Part shown: piece after piece, positions 38,047 through 47,090 of the stretch
Layout: each line of letters begins with the position of its first letter
Position numbering within the stretch: the stretch's first letter is position 1
NCBI RefSeq assembly: GCF_002563655.1
Contig: NZ_PDIY01000001.1
Location: 4,084,501 to 4,148,500 of the forward strand
Direction of reading: 5' to 3'
Origin: Bacillus sp. es.034
GTDB taxonomy: Bacteria > Bacillota > Bacilli > Bacillales > Bacillaceae_B
DNA length: 64,000 nucleotides
Notes under the pieces: generated by a model
What the model saw: the letters and a program-made list of their open reading frames with translations, nothing else
The model's database searches: none
Told to the model about the DNA's origin: nothing
Made by a program: the position numbers and the translations under genes

Positions 38047-38084
38047 AAGAAGCGTTTCCCCTAATGGAGAAACGCTTCTTCTTA
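38047..38084. terminator. Bidirectional terminator
   Basis: Stem AGAAGCGTTTC/GAAACGCTTCTT followed by CTTATTTT, between the convergent glycosylhydrolase and cysteine dioxygenase genes. Confidence 0.85.
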
Positions 38085-38633
38085 TTTTAACTGTATTTCC
38101 TTTACCTTTTCTCTCATATGATCCGGCCACCATGCCCCGCATTCATCGGATACCACACAGGCCGCACACTTCTCCAAATCGTACACCATCATCCCTTGAA
38201 TCGGGGGTGAATAGAGGTGGAGAGTCACAAGATTCCTTGCACTCCCCTTTTTCATTTTATGAACGCCTTTCTTCGGTGCAAAAAAGAAGGAGCCTTTCCT
38301 ATATTCCCGGTCAAATAACTCCTCGGGAAGCTGGTTATCCTTCACTTCAAAGATCGTGTTGACTGAAGTCCCATTCATCACCTGGATCCATCCCTTCGAA
38401 TCCCCGTGATCGTGGGGGGCACATTCCATATCGGACCAATTCATGACGAGGAGCTCCACTGCTTCATTTTGATAAAGGAGCTTTCGATAATAAGGTTTTC
38501 CTTCCGGAGACTCCAGATAAGGCTGTAAATCCTCAAAACATATATTCAGAGACTGCAAGACTTCTTTCAGTACTTTTGTTGAAGGATTAGACAATTCATC
38601 CAATCGATTCTTTATCTCTTCCTTTAAGGACAC
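38082..38633 (-). CDS. Cysteine dioxygenase family protein
   Basis: Cupin thiol dioxygenase, 183 residues, oxidising cysteine to cysteine sulfinate with a non-haem iron. The His ligands are visible in CAPHDHGDSKGW, with the third in KKGVHKMKK. GTG start at 38633 follows AGGGGGG by 7 nt; the longer in-frame extension overlaps the EamA gene. It overlaps nothing essential: the EamA stop lies 20 bp upstream, suggesting one transcript. Confidence 0.85.
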   Translation of the reverse strand: MSLKEEIKNRLDELSNPSTKVLKEVLQSLNICFEDLQPYLESPEGKPYYRKLLYQNEAVELLVMNWSDMECAPHDHGDSKGWIQVMNGTSVNTIFEVKDNQLPEELFDREYRKGSFFFAPKKGVHKMKKGSARNLVTLHLYSPPIQGMMVYDLEKCAACVVSDECGAWWPDHMREKVKEIQLK

Positions 38634-38652
38634 TGTGGATCCCCCCCTGATG

Positions 38653-39576
38653 TTATCGTTTCCTCCATAGAAACCGATGAAGGACAGAAACCATCTGGCC
38701 GTTGACAATGACAACTCCTATTATAATTATGACTCCACCCAGGATGCTTATGAGAAAAATTTTCTCGTGCAGGAGGAGAATGGCGGCAATGAGAGTTGTG
38801 ACAGGCTCCAAGTAGAGAAACATCGACACCTTGGACGCATCCAATACTTCCAATGCCTTCGCCCAGTACCAATACGCGATTCCCGAAACGAATACACCGA
38901 GGAACATCAAGTGTGCCCACTCTACATTTGATAGTTGGGAAATGCCTTCCCAGCCGCGGTTGCGAATGAGAAACGGGATGGTCAAACTGAATCCCAGCAG
39001 GCTCATATAAAATGTAATCACGAGAGATGGGAGCTCAATGCGAAGTTTTTTCAGAAGCACAGAGTATACCGCCCAGTTCAATGTACTGAGAATCATCAGG
39101 AGATACCCGATGTTGACAGCAAATCCGATCGACTTGTCGCTCCCCGCAGTCGTTACCATCAGCACACCCGTAATCGCGATGATCATCCCCATCGCTTTAG
39201 GGAGAGTCATTTTTTCATGAAGGAACATCATGGAAAGGATGACGGTGAACACCGGGGAAAAAGAAATCATCCATCCTGCCGACGATGCATCAATGTTCAA
39301 GAGTGCCGTCGCTTGGATGACTTGATGAATGAAGACCCCGAGGACCCCCAGGACGATCAAGTGAGGGACATACTTCAGAGGGATGGGGAGCCTGTATCCT
39401 TTTAGCAATAGAAGCATGAGCAGAAACAGAGCTCCGATCCCAAAGCGGAGGACGAGGAGCGTATAGGGATCAAGCGTACCCAGCACCGCTTTCGTCGAGA
39501 CGAAGGAAATGCCCCAGAAGCTGATGGACATTGTGGCATATAGGGAAGCGGCAGCTTTTGTTTTCATCGGGATCAT
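38653..39576 (-). CDS. EamA (DMT superfamily) transporter
   Basis: Protein of 307 residues with ten predicted helices in two EamA repeats (about 10-140 and 155-290). Family cues are FWGISFVSTKAVLG, FLHEKMTLPKAMGMIIAITG and EPVTTLIAAILLLHEK. Probably exports a small metabolite; the pairing with cysteine dioxygenase hints at a sulfur compound (inference). The ATG at 39576 is chosen because GGGTG is 8 nt upstream. Confidence 0.88.
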   Translation of the reverse strand: MIPMKTKAAASLYATMSISFWGISFVSTKAVLGTLDPYTLLVLRFGIGALFLLMLLLLKGYRLPIPLKYVPHLIVLGVLGVFIHQVIQATALLNIDASSAGWMISFSPVFTVILSMMFLHEKMTLPKAMGMIIAITGVLMVTTAGSDKSIGFAVNIGYLLMILSTLNWAVYSVLLKKLRIELPSLVITFYMSLLGFSLTIPFLIRNRGWEGISQLSNVEWAHLMFLGVFVSGIAYWYWAKALEVLDASKVSMFLYLEPVTTLIAAILLLHEKIFLISILGGVIIIIGVVIVNGQMVSVLHRFLWRKR

Positions 39577-39725
39577 GGACGGGGCACCCTTTCTGGACAT
39601 GGTTTCTTTTTATCAAGGTATGCTCGTCCCGGGGAAAGATGTGCAGAGGTTTAATAAAACAGGGGATTACTGCATCCAGCGTACTTATCGTTTAAGAGAT
39701 CACGTTAAGTGCGCCAGAGTTGATA

Positions 39726-39915
39726 AATAGACGGAAATATTCCGCTTATAGAGTCATTACGATTGGAAAAGGCTGAAATAGACGGAAATATTCCGCCTAT
39801 CAGCTCAAAAAATACGAAAAATTGATTGTTTTTCTTTACTTAAGCGGAAAACCTCCGCTTATATATCCCCAAAATAAGTTAGATTCTAAATGTAACCGGA
39901 AAATTTCCGATTATT
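39726..39915. repeat. Array of CGGAAA-TTCCG short palindromes
   Basis: Four palindromic units: AATAGACGGAAATATTCCGC (39726 onward), a near copy at 39777, TAAGCGGAAAACCTCCGCTTA at 39841-39861 (first 20 bases diagnostic) and TAACCGGAAAATTTCCGATT at 39893. Unit spacing is about 51-63 bp. They lie in a gene-free stretch of over 500 bp between the EamA start and the GH4 gene. Confidence 0.85.
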
Positions 39916-39987
39916 TACCTTTTGCTCGTTCTTTGTTTATGATGAACCGTATCACATATACTCAATGTTGGTACTCCCAATAAAGAA

Positions 39988-40014
39988 AGCTCGCGCAAAT
40001 TACTACGGCGAGCT
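39988..40014 (-). terminator. Terminator after GH4 gene
   Basis: Stem AGCTCGC/GCGAGCT around a 13-nt loop, followed on the minus strand by TTCTTTATT. The stretch 40015-40112 holds nothing further I can identify. Confidence 0.75.
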
Positions 40015-40112
40015 ACACTTTTTCATATACCATGATTGATGCTACCACAACTGTCATTTCGGATTAACATAACGTACCACAAATCAAATCATCATTGGAA
40101 CGCTTATTACCT

Positions 40113-41444
40113 TCAGTTATGGGTCACCCGCCCACCAAACTGAGGCAAATACTCTTTATGGACCTCAAGCATTTCATCCAATAGCTGTTTCGCTTTCACA
40201 TCACTCGTCACCAACGGATTGATGGTCATGGCAAGCAGTGCTTTTTCATAGGAACCGGTTACGGATGCTTCTGCCGCCACCCGCTCAAAGGATTTGATCT
40301 GTTGCACAAGTCCACTGACCGAAACGGGGAGTCCCCCGATGGCAATCGGCTTAGGTCCCCCTTTCGTCACGACACAGTTCACTTCCACGGCAGACTCCCT
40401 TGGCAAATCACTGATTGCTCCATCATTGCGCACATTCAAAGTCTGGATATCCCCGCTATCATTATAGATGGACGATATGAGATTGCATGCTGCATCACTG
40501 TAATAGGCTCCTCCCCGCTCTTCAAGCTGCGGAGGCTTAACCGCTAAACTCTCATCCTTATACAATTCGAACAGCTCGGTTTCCAATTTCTGAACAACCT
40601 CCGCACGAGTCGTACCCGACTGGAATTCCTCAAGCTGCTTTTCTAAAATATCACCCGTTTTGTAGTAATAACGGTGATATGGACAAGGGATGACTCCCAG
40701 ACTCCTGATGAATTCCGGTTCCCACGGCAGGGGCGCGATATTTCTCATACTCACCTGCCTCTCGGGATCGCTCATGAGGTCGAGTACTTCCCCCAATACA
40801 GATTCCCCGTCCACCAGCACGTCCAATCCATAGACCATATGATTGAGTCCGGCAAAATCGATATGCAGGCGTTCCACCTCGACGCCGAGGAGCCTTGCTA
40901 ACGTCATCCTCGTATTGATGGGAAGATTGCAAACGCCCACGACCTTCGGATGAGACCCATAGCGAAGCATTGCTTCTGTCACCATGCCAGCAGGGTTCGT
41001 GAAATTGATCAGCCAGGCATCGGGGCACATTTCCTGCATTTCCTTCGAGATTTCCAAAAGGACAGGGATCGTCCTCATTCCCTTAAAAAGTCCCCCGGCC
41101 CCATTCGTTTCCTGACCGATCATGCCGTATTTGATCGGCAGACGCTCGTCCTGAATCCGGGCTTTCAGCTGCCCGACCCGCATCTGGGTGGTGACAAAGT
41201 CAGCTCCACTCAACGCCTCTATCCTGTCCAGTGTCAGATGGATCTCCATCGGGACCCCTGCCTTATCCACCATTCTCTTCGCTAAATTCCCGACAATACT
41301 CAGCTTCTCTCTTCCCTCTGCGATATCCACAAGCCACAGCTCACTCACCGGAAGCTCATCATACCGTTTGATCAATCCTTCTACAAACTCAGGGGTATAG
41401 CTCGAGCCCCCGCCGATCGTGACGATCTTGATTCCTTTTCTCAT
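40113..41444 (-). CDS. licH: 6-phospho-beta-glucosidase, GH4
   Basis: NAD- and metal-dependent glycosidase, 443 residues, very similar to LicH/CelF. NAD motif IVTIGGGSSYTPE at the N-terminus; NFTNPAG, the metal-ligand Cys in GVCNLPI and His in GLNHMVYG are all present, as is ERGGAYYSDAACNLI. It hydrolyses 6-phospho-beta-glucosides delivered by the CelABC PTS; in this locus a 6-phospho-chitobiose-like substrate is also possible. The ATG at 41444 has GGAGG 8 nt upstream. Confidence 0.92.
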   Translation of the reverse strand: MRKGIKIVTIGGGSSYTPEFVEGLIKRYDELPVSELWLVDIAEGREKLSIVGNLAKRMVDKAGVPMEIHLTLDRIEALSGADFVTTQMRVGQLKARIQDERLPIKYGMIGQETNGAGGLFKGMRTIPVLLEISKEMQEMCPDAWLINFTNPAGMVTEAMLRYGSHPKVVGVCNLPINTRMTLARLLGVEVERLHIDFAGLNHMVYGLDVLVDGESVLGEVLDLMSDPERQVSMRNIAPLPWEPEFIRSLGVIPCPYHRYYYKTGDILEKQLEEFQSGTTRAEVVQKLETELFELYKDESLAVKPPQLEERGGAYYSDAACNLISSIYNDSGDIQTLNVRNDGAISDLPRESAVEVNCVVTKGGPKPIAIGGLPVSVSGLVQQIKSFERVAAEASVTGSYEKALLAMTINPLVTSDVKAKQLLDEMLEVHKEYLPQFGGRVTHN

Positions 41445-41459
41445 TGCAAGAGCCTCCAT

Positions 41460-41750
41460 TTACCTGGCCACAAAAGCCAAAATAAAACTGATGACGAAAC
41501 TGACCACGACTGCCAGTAGCATCCGCTTCTTTTTAACAGAAGCGTCTTCCACCGGTCCTTCAATTTTCAATAAAATGTATGAAAGCCCGATGGAAGCTGA
41601 AATGCCCGTAGCCAAAAACACGCTCCATTCTTTTGCAAGCCCCGTGCTCATCAATGGTTTAGAAAGAAGTAAAAGTCCAATAGATACAGAGATCAATAAT
41701 ACAAACACACTTTTAAATCCGATTCTCTTCGGCACAACGGTTTCTGTCAT
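41460..41750 (-). CDS. Small two-to-three helix membrane protein
   Basis: Not recognised. Protein of 96 residues with hydrophobic segments near 17-32, 42-60 and 78-95. The ATG at 41750 has GGAG 8 nt upstream. It ends 15 bp before the GH4 start, so the two are probably co-transcribed and separated from celB by the 124-bp repeat pair. Confidence 0.65.
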   Translation of the reverse strand: MTETVVPKRIGFKSVFVLLISVSIGLLLLSKPLMSTGLAKEWSVFLATGISASIGLSYILLKIEGPVEDASVKKKRMLLAVVVSFVISFILAFVAR

Positions 41751-41828
41751 GTCCATCACTCCTGACCTAGTAAAGAAGTGGGAATCCTTGGACTCCCACT
41801 TCTGGTTATTTATGATTATCGTTTACTA

Positions 41829-42076
41829 TTTTCTCTGTCCAGCTACAGGGGCTTGAGGCTCGAGGTCATAAGTCAATTCATCCAAAAAGGCAAAGGACGC
41901 CTTTCCGGATGACTCGCCTTATGCTTGTCGCCTCAGGGCTAGCCCCTTCCGCTTTTCTCTGTCCAGCTACAGGGGCTTGAGGCTCGAGGTCATAAGTCAA
42001 TTCATCCAAAAAGGCAAAGGACGCCTTTCCGGATGACTCGCCTTATGCTTGTCGCCTCAGGGCAAGCCCCTTCCGC
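41829..42076. repeat. 124-bp structured element in tandem
   Basis: Two copies, 41829-41952 and 41953-42076, differ at one base (T41940/A42064). Each can fold: GGGGCTTGAGG pairs with CCTCAGGGCAAGCCCC, an inner CGAGGTCATAAG with CTTATGCTTGTCG, and a top hairpin AAAGGC/GCCTTT. Similar structured intergenic repeats occur in Bacillaceae. The second copy ends 4 bp before the celB stop on the opposite strand. Confidence 0.92.
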
Positions 42077-42080
42077 TTTT

Positions 42081-43361
42081 CTATGCCGCTTGTTGTTCGC
42101 TCTCTTCCATCTTCAACATTTTCCTGTCATACATTTTCAAGAATGGGAAGTAGATAGCAAATGAGATTCCGACATTGATCAGAACCATGACGATCGCTCT
42201 CCAGTCACCACCCGTTGCAAGGTACGCTCCGATTGGTGCAGGCAGCGTCCATGGCGGCATGATGTAGGTTGGTGATACCAAACCGACAGTGGTGGCCACA
42301 TACGAAAGAGTCGCTGTGATCAAAGGTACCGTGATGAATGGGATGATCAAGATTGGGTTCAATACGATTGGAGCACCGAATATGACAGGCTCATTAATAT
42401 TGAAAAGGCCCGGTACCAGACATGTTTTCCCTAATGCTTTTAAATATTTTGAGCGGGAGAAGAACACCATCGCAAGGACCAATCCAAGCGTGGCTCCTGA
42501 TCCACCGATCCAGATGAACCATTGGTAGAACGTCTCAGGCGCAATATGCGGGATCGCTTGCCCACTTGCAACCGCATCAGCGTTGTTCACAAGGAATACT
42601 TCCCACAGTGGACGGGCGACGGTCCCTACAACGGATACGCCGTGGATCCCGAATGACCAGAAGAAATCGATCAGGAATACCGGAACCAATACTCCGAATA
42701 TGCTGTCACCTGCTGTAACCAGTGGAGCAACGGCGACACCGACCAACTTATGCAGATCTACCCCTGCTAAGACCGTCACGGATGATATCAATAAAATTAC
42801 GATTGCTACAGGTATAAGTGCTTCAAAGCTTCGTGAAACGGATGCCGGAACTTGCTCAGGCATTTTGATCGTGATGTTCTTCGTCTTACAGAAGCGCAGG
42901 ATTTCAACTGCCAGAATCGAGACGACCATGGAAACGAATAATCCCTGCCCACCGAGATTGGTCATTGGAAGGACCCAGCCTTCTCCGTCCATTACTTTCG
43001 GTGTGATGGTCAATAGAAGTGCTGCGACTGAGATCTGTGCCCCGGATAAAGGATCCAGTTTATAGCTTTTCGAGAGATTGTATCCGATTCCGAAGGCGAC
43101 ATAGAGCGACATGATGAACATGGTCAGACGGTACGGAATCAGGATCTCGACAATATTGTCTGCTGCCCACTGTTTGATGTCACCGAATATCCATGCATCA
43201 GGCAGTGGCGGAAACGCTAAGATCAAAAAGAATGAACCGACGATAATAAATGGCAGTGCTGAAATAACTCCATCCCGGATTGCTTGCAAATGCCTTTGTT
43301 CAGAGAGTCTGGCCATTGGACCTGACAAGTTATTCTCCAGAAAGTTCACAAACGTTTGCAT
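42081..43361 (-). CDS. celB: Cellobiose/chitobiose-type PTS EIIC
   Basis: Lactose/cellobiose-family EIIC, 426 residues, about 9-10 helices. Motifs include FFWSFGIHGVSVVG and GLFNINEPVIFGAPIVLNP. It works with CelA (IIB) and CelC (IIA), encoded divergently, to import and phosphorylate a disaccharide. The ligand is not fixed by sequence; neighbours suggest a cell-wall or chitin-derived disaccharide. Confidence 0.93.
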   Translation of the reverse strand: MQTFVNFLENNLSGPMARLSEQRHLQAIRDGVISALPFIIVGSFFLILAFPPLPDAWIFGDIKQWAADNIVEILIPYRLTMFIMSLYVAFGIGYNLSKSYKLDPLSGAQISVAALLLTITPKVMDGEGWVLPMTNLGGQGLFVSMVVSILAVEILRFCKTKNITIKMPEQVPASVSRSFEALIPVAIVILLISSVTVLAGVDLHKLVGVAVAPLVTAGDSIFGVLVPVFLIDFFWSFGIHGVSVVGTVARPLWEVFLVNNADAVASGQAIPHIAPETFYQWFIWIGGSGATLGLVLAMVFFSRSKYLKALGKTCLVPGLFNINEPVIFGAPIVLNPILIIPFITVPLITATLSYVATTVGLVSPTYIMPPWTLPAPIGAYLATGGDWRAIVMVLINVGISFAIYFPFLKMYDRKMLKMEESEQQAA

Positions 43362-43388
43362 GTTACTACCCCCTTGTTTCCTATTAAG

Positions 43389-43694
43389 TTAGTTTGTTAA
43401 TTCCTTTACTGTTTTCAGTAAAGTCGGCCCACCAAGCGGCGTGTACGCCTGTGGCGGAATCGGCCCGCATGGAACATTGGCCTCATCGGCGGCTTTCTTC
43501 ACTTGATCAAATCGGTGTCTGATCTGAGGTGCTACCATACATACATCCCATCCCTTAGAGATTTCCTCGGATACTTCCCCAGTTCCGATTGCATGGACTT
43601 CCATTTCAATCCCCTCTTTTGTTCCTTCTTTTTTCAGGGCATTGACGACGATCGCACTGGACATCCCTCCAGAGCATACGAATAATACTTTCAT
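43389..43694 (-). CDS. celA: Cellobiose/chitobiose-type PTS EIIB
   Basis: Protein of 101 residues with the phospho-accepting Cys near the N-terminus (VLFVCSGGMSSAIV, Cys7). Starts 2 bp after the RpiR regulator gene; celB follows by 27 bp. Confidence 0.93.
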   Translation of the reverse strand: MKVLFVCSGGMSSAIVVNALKKEGTKEGIEMEVHAIGTGEVSEEISKGWDVCMVAPQIRHRFDQVKKAADEANVPCGPIPPQAYTPLGGPTLLKTVKELTN

Positions 43695-43696
43695 CC

Positions 43697-44563
43697 CTAT
43701 TCCTCCTCCTCTTTCATTCGCTGAACCACTTCATGTGTATGAATAATTTGCTCGTAAACGCCATGTCCTTTTTTCATGCATAATGCCACGAATAAAGCGT
43801 CTATCACGACGAGTTGAGCAATTCTTGCCGTCATGGTACCGATTCGGATATTATGTTCCTCCTCAGAAATCGTCAGGACGATATCGGCGAGCTTTCTTGC
43901 CGGTGATTTACCGTGCTGTGTCAACAGGACGATGGTGGCTCCCTTTTCCTGTGCGACGTTCATCAGCTTCAGGATTTCCTTCGTCTGACCGGATGTTGAG
44001 ACGACGAAGAGAACGTCTCTTTCCGTTAAGTTCGCAGCCATCATCATCTGCACATGGAAATCACTTGCCTGGAACGCCAGATAGTTCAACCTCAACAGCT
44101 TCTGGGTGAAATCTTCCGCTACCACAGCGGAACCACCCACTCCATACAGATAGACTCTTTCAGCTTCATGAAACGCATTGACCGCCCTACCCAGTTCATC
44201 AATGGAAAAAAGCTTTTCCGTATTCTTGATGGCTTGATAGGTATTGACCAATACTTTATTGAAGACGGTTTCAAGATTATCTTCAAAAGAAAGAAGCGTA
44301 TTGATGTCATGACTCTTCGTTTCTTCGATGTTCGTACTTTTTGCGAGCTCGATTTTCAAGCCGCTGAAACTGTTGATCCCGATCCGTTTGCAGAACCGGA
44401 TGATGGCGGCTTCACTGCTGCCGCATGAGTGTGATAGTTGCTTTGTGGTCATCTCCATCACTTTCTCCGGAAATTCGACTACATATTGAGCAACCGCTAT
44501 TTCAGACGGTGTAAAGCTCTCCATCTGACTTTTGATGTGTTTTAAAACCTGGAATTCTGTCAT
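43697..44563 (-). CDS. murR: MurR/RpiR-family regulator
   Basis: Protein of 288 residues: N-terminal RpiR helix-turn-helix (about 1-77, MTTKQLSHSCGSSEAAIIRF) and C-terminal SIS sugar-phosphate domain (about 120-260, VYLYGVGGSAVVAEDF, VVSTSGQTKE). It probably senses an amino-sugar phosphate such as MurNAc-6P and controls both divergent operons. GGAGGTG precedes the ATG. Upstream are a cre-like site and a 15-bp palindrome. Confidence 0.85.
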   Translation of the reverse strand: MTEFQVLKHIKSQMESFTPSEIAVAQYVVEFPEKVMEMTTKQLSHSCGSSEAAIIRFCKRIGINSFSGLKIELAKSTNIEETKSHDINTLLSFEDNLETVFNKVLVNTYQAIKNTEKLFSIDELGRAVNAFHEAERVYLYGVGGSAVVAEDFTQKLLRLNYLAFQASDFHVQMMMAANLTERDVLFVVSTSGQTKEILKLMNVAQEKGATIVLLTQHGKSPARKLADIVLTISEEEHNIRIGTMTARIAQLVVIDALFVALCMKKGHGVYEQIIHTHEVVQRMKEEEE

Positions 44564-44589
44564 GGTCACCTCCAAAAAAATGATTGTCT

Positions 44590-44603
44590 TGAAAAGGCTT
44601 TCA
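44590..44603 (-). promoter_or_regulatory. cre-like site before murR
   Basis: TGAAAAGGCTTTCA matches cre at 13 of 14 positions, but the usually invariant central CG is GG, so the call is weaker. It lies 27 bp before the murR start. Confidence 0.4.
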
Positions 44604-44627
44604 GTTTAATATGATTATATGCGATAA

Positions 44628-44642
44628 TGAAATTAAATTTCA
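44628..44642. promoter_or_regulatory. RpiR-type operator candidate
   Basis: TGAAATTAAATTTCA, a perfect 7-1-7 palindrome in the divergent murR/celC region. It has the same length and AT core as the HexR (RpiR family) box TGTAATTAAATTACA. Probable site of the adjacent MurR-like regulator. Confidence 0.6.
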
Positions 44643-44723
44643 ATATTATTTTAAAATATTTAAATTTTTATTTTACAAAATTAGTAGAAAAGAGTTCTAA
44701 AAAGGTTCAGGGAGGAATACACG

Positions 44724-45062
44724 ATGGCAGAGATCCGCAACGTGGAAATGGAGATATTTGAGATCATATCAAACGGTGGGAATGCGAAGAGTACGGCTTA
44801 TGAAGCCCTCGTTAAAGCACATGAGGGGAAATTCGATGAGGCGGAAGAGATGATCAAGACCGCCCATGACGAATTGAATAAAGCCCACAAGACACAAACA
44901 AGCCTGATCCAGGCCGAAATCAACGGGGAAGAATTTGAAAAATCCCTTCTTATGATTCATGCGCAGGATCACTTGATGACGTCAATCAGTGAAATCTCAT
45001 TAATTGAACAAATGATACCGATGTTAAAGAGAATCCATGCACTCGAAAGCCAATCTAATTAA
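44724..45062 (+). CDS. celC: Lactose/cellobiose-type PTS EIIA
   Basis: Protein of 112 residues, all-helical IIA of the lactose/cellobiose family, with the active His in LLMIHAQDHLM near residue 77-81. First gene of the celC-mupG-kinase-anmK operon; 12 bp before the MupG-like gene. CAGGGAGG precedes the ATG. Confidence 0.92.
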   Translation: MAEIRNVEMEIFEIISNGGNAKSTAYEALVKAHEGKFDEAEEMIKTAHDELNKAHKTQTSLIQAEINGEEFEKSLLMIHAQDHLMTSISEISLIEQMIPMLKRIHALESQSN

Positions 45063-45074
45063 GGAGGAGTCCCA

Positions 45075-46172
45075 ATGAGTAAAAAACTGGGCGTTTCAAT
45101 CTATCCGAATCATTCTACAACTGAAAAAGATAAAGAGTATTTGGCCCTTGCCGCTTCATACGGATTCCAACGTGTGTTTACCTGCTTATTATCCGTTGAG
45201 GGAGACAAGGAAGGCATCATTGCGAACTTCAAAGAAACGATCAAGTTTGCTCGCGAGAAGAATATGGAAGTCATAGCCGACATCAGTCCACGTATTTTTA
45301 AAGAGCTGGATATTTCTTACGATGATCTATCCTTTTTTGCCGACCTGGGTGCTCACGGTATCCGCCTTGACCTTGGATATACCGGTCATGAAGAATCCAT
45401 GATGTCGTACAACCCCTATGATTTGAAAATCGAATTGAACATGAGTAATGCCACGAAATACATCGATAATATCATGACGTATCAGCCCAATAAGGACCAA
45501 TTATTAGGGTGCCATAACTTTTATCCGCACCGTTACTCCGGTTTATCTTATCCTTTCTTTATCGAATGCAGCCAGAAATTCAAGGACTTCGGCATGAGAA
45601 CGGCAGCCTTTGTGTCTTCCGCAGATGCCACATTTGGTCCATGGCCTGTCACAGAAGGATTGCCTACACTGGAAATGCACCGTTCCCTTCCTATTGATGT
45701 ACAGGCGAAGCATCTGTTTGCGACTGGACTGATTGACGACGTCATCATCAGCAATGCCTATGCGTCCGAACGTGAAATGCAGCTGCTCAGTGAATTGAAT
45801 ACATCGAAGCTCACTTTCACCGTCGAAACCCATGAAACGACTACGGATTTAGAGAAAACGATCATCTTTGAAGAACCCCATTTTTACCGTGGAGATGTAT
45901 CGGATTATATGATTCGTTCCACTCAAAGTCGCGTCAAATACAGAGGAAGAGAATTTGCACCACATAACAACGTTGACATCAAGCGTGGGGACATCATCAT
46001 TGAAAACGACTTATATGCCCAATATGCAGGAGAACTTCAGATTGCCCTGAAGGATATGGAGAACTCCGGGAAGACGAATGTGGTGGGCAGGATCCGGGAA
46101 GAAGAAGTCTTCCTTCTTGATTATTTGAAACCCTGGAGCAATTTTGCCTTTCAGCCAAGTAAGAAGGTTTAA
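45075..46172 (+). CDS. mupG: DUF871 protein, MupG-like 6-phospho-N-acetylmuramidase
   Basis: Protein of 365 residues: N-terminal TIM barrel (about 1-235, KLGVSIYPNHST, GHGIRLDLGY-like AHGIRLDLGY, CHNFYPHRYSGL) and a C-terminal cyclophilin-like domain (about 245-360). S. aureus MupG cleaves MurNAc-6P-GlcNAc. Its place after celC and before two amino-sugar kinases supports a role in peptidoglycan sugar recovery. AAGGAGGAG precedes the ATG. Confidence 0.88.
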   Translation: MSKKLGVSIYPNHSTTEKDKEYLALAASYGFQRVFTCLLSVEGDKEGIIANFKETIKFAREKNMEVIADISPRIFKELDISYDDLSFFADLGAHGIRLDLGYTGHEESMMSYNPYDLKIELNMSNATKYIDNIMTYQPNKDQLLGCHNFYPHRYSGLSYPFFIECSQKFKDFGMRTAAFVSSADATFGPWPVTEGLPTLEMHRSLPIDVQAKHLFATGLIDDVIISNAYASEREMQLLSELNTSKLTFTVETHETTTDLEKTIIFEEPHFYRGDVSDYMIRSTQSRVKYRGREFAPHNNVDIKRGDIIIENDLYAQYAGELQIALKDMENSGKTNVVGRIREEEVFLLDYLKPWSNFAFQPSKKV

Positions 46173-46175
46173 GAG

Positions 46176-47090
46176 ATGACTAGAGTAATAGGGATCGATG
46201 CAGGCGGAACAAAAATTCAGGGACTCGTCATGGATATGGAAAAGAATATCCTTTTCCAAAGTTTATCCGGACACGGGAACCCGTCAGTCTCGTATGAGGA
46301 AGCATTGCGTAATCTCTCCTCAGTCGTTCAACAATGCCTGGACCATACTGCTTCAGATGGTGCCACCCACATTGTCATCGGAATGGCAGGTGGAGGGTCG
46401 GGGAACATTTCCCACCGAATTCAGTCAGAATTGAGCAGGATGACTTCCCTTCCCATCATTCTGATAAACGATGCGACACTTGCCTATTTCAGCTTGATCG
46501 GTAACCGGAATGGTGTGATGACCATCGCGGGCACGGGATCGATTTGTTACGGAAGGAACGGAGTAAGAGAAGGAACGACCGGGGGCTGGGGTCACTTACT
46601 TGGAGATGAAGGCAGTGCCTACCACCTTGCCATCGAAGCGAGCAAACAGATTGTCAGGGAAATGGACTCAGGCATCCCCCTCTCCCCCCTTTCCCTCAGC
46701 ATACTGAACAACATCAACGCTACTGACGCCAAAGGATTGAAAGGATTCATCTATTCTTCTTCAAAAGGGGAGATTGCCCGGCTTGCGAAAGTGATCCACA
46801 TGGAAGCAGAGGCCGGGGATGAAACGGCCCTTACCTTATTGAAAAACGCCGGCAAACAGCTTGCCGCACAGACCATCGCATTGATCGAAACGTTACAGAT
46901 TGAAACAAAGCCGGTCATAGCTTTGAAAGGGAGTGTCCTCGAACACAATCCCGTGGTTCAATCCACGTTTAAAGAAACGATCTCAACAGTGTTTATGGAT
47001 CCGATTTTTATCGTTGATTCTACGTCCCCCGCTACAGGTGCAGTGGACATAGTTGAAGCAATCCGGAAAGGAAGGTTGTCATATGAGTAA
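46176..47090 (+). CDS. BadF/BadG-type N-acetylglucosamine/MurNAc kinase
   Basis: ASKHA-fold sugar kinase, 304 residues. Phosphate 1 motif GIDAGGTKIQG, IAGTGSICYGR, then GGWGHLLGDEGSAYHL. It probably phosphorylates GlcNAc released by MupG; MurNAc kinase activity (MurK-like) is also possible. Starts 3 bp after mupG and overlaps anmK by 8 bp. Confidence 0.85.
   Translation: MTRVIGIDAGGTKIQGLVMDMEKNILFQSLSGHGNPSVSYEEALRNLSSVVQQCLDHTASDGATHIVIGMAGGGSGNISHRIQSELSRMTSLPIILINDATLAYFSLIGNRNGVMTIAGTGSICYGRNGVREGTTGGWGHLLGDEGSAYHLAIEASKQIVREMDSGIPLSPLSLSILNNINATDAKGLKGFIYSSSKGEIARLAKVIHMEAEAGDETALTLLKNAGKQLAAQTIALIETLQIETKPVIALKGSVLEHNPVVQSTFKETISTVFMDPIFIVDSTSPATGAVDIVEAIRKGRLSYE

Noticed and set aside
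41829-42076. Insertion sequence or MITE
   Set aside because: No transposase, no terminal inverted repeats with target duplication; the nested stems fit a structured intergenic element better.
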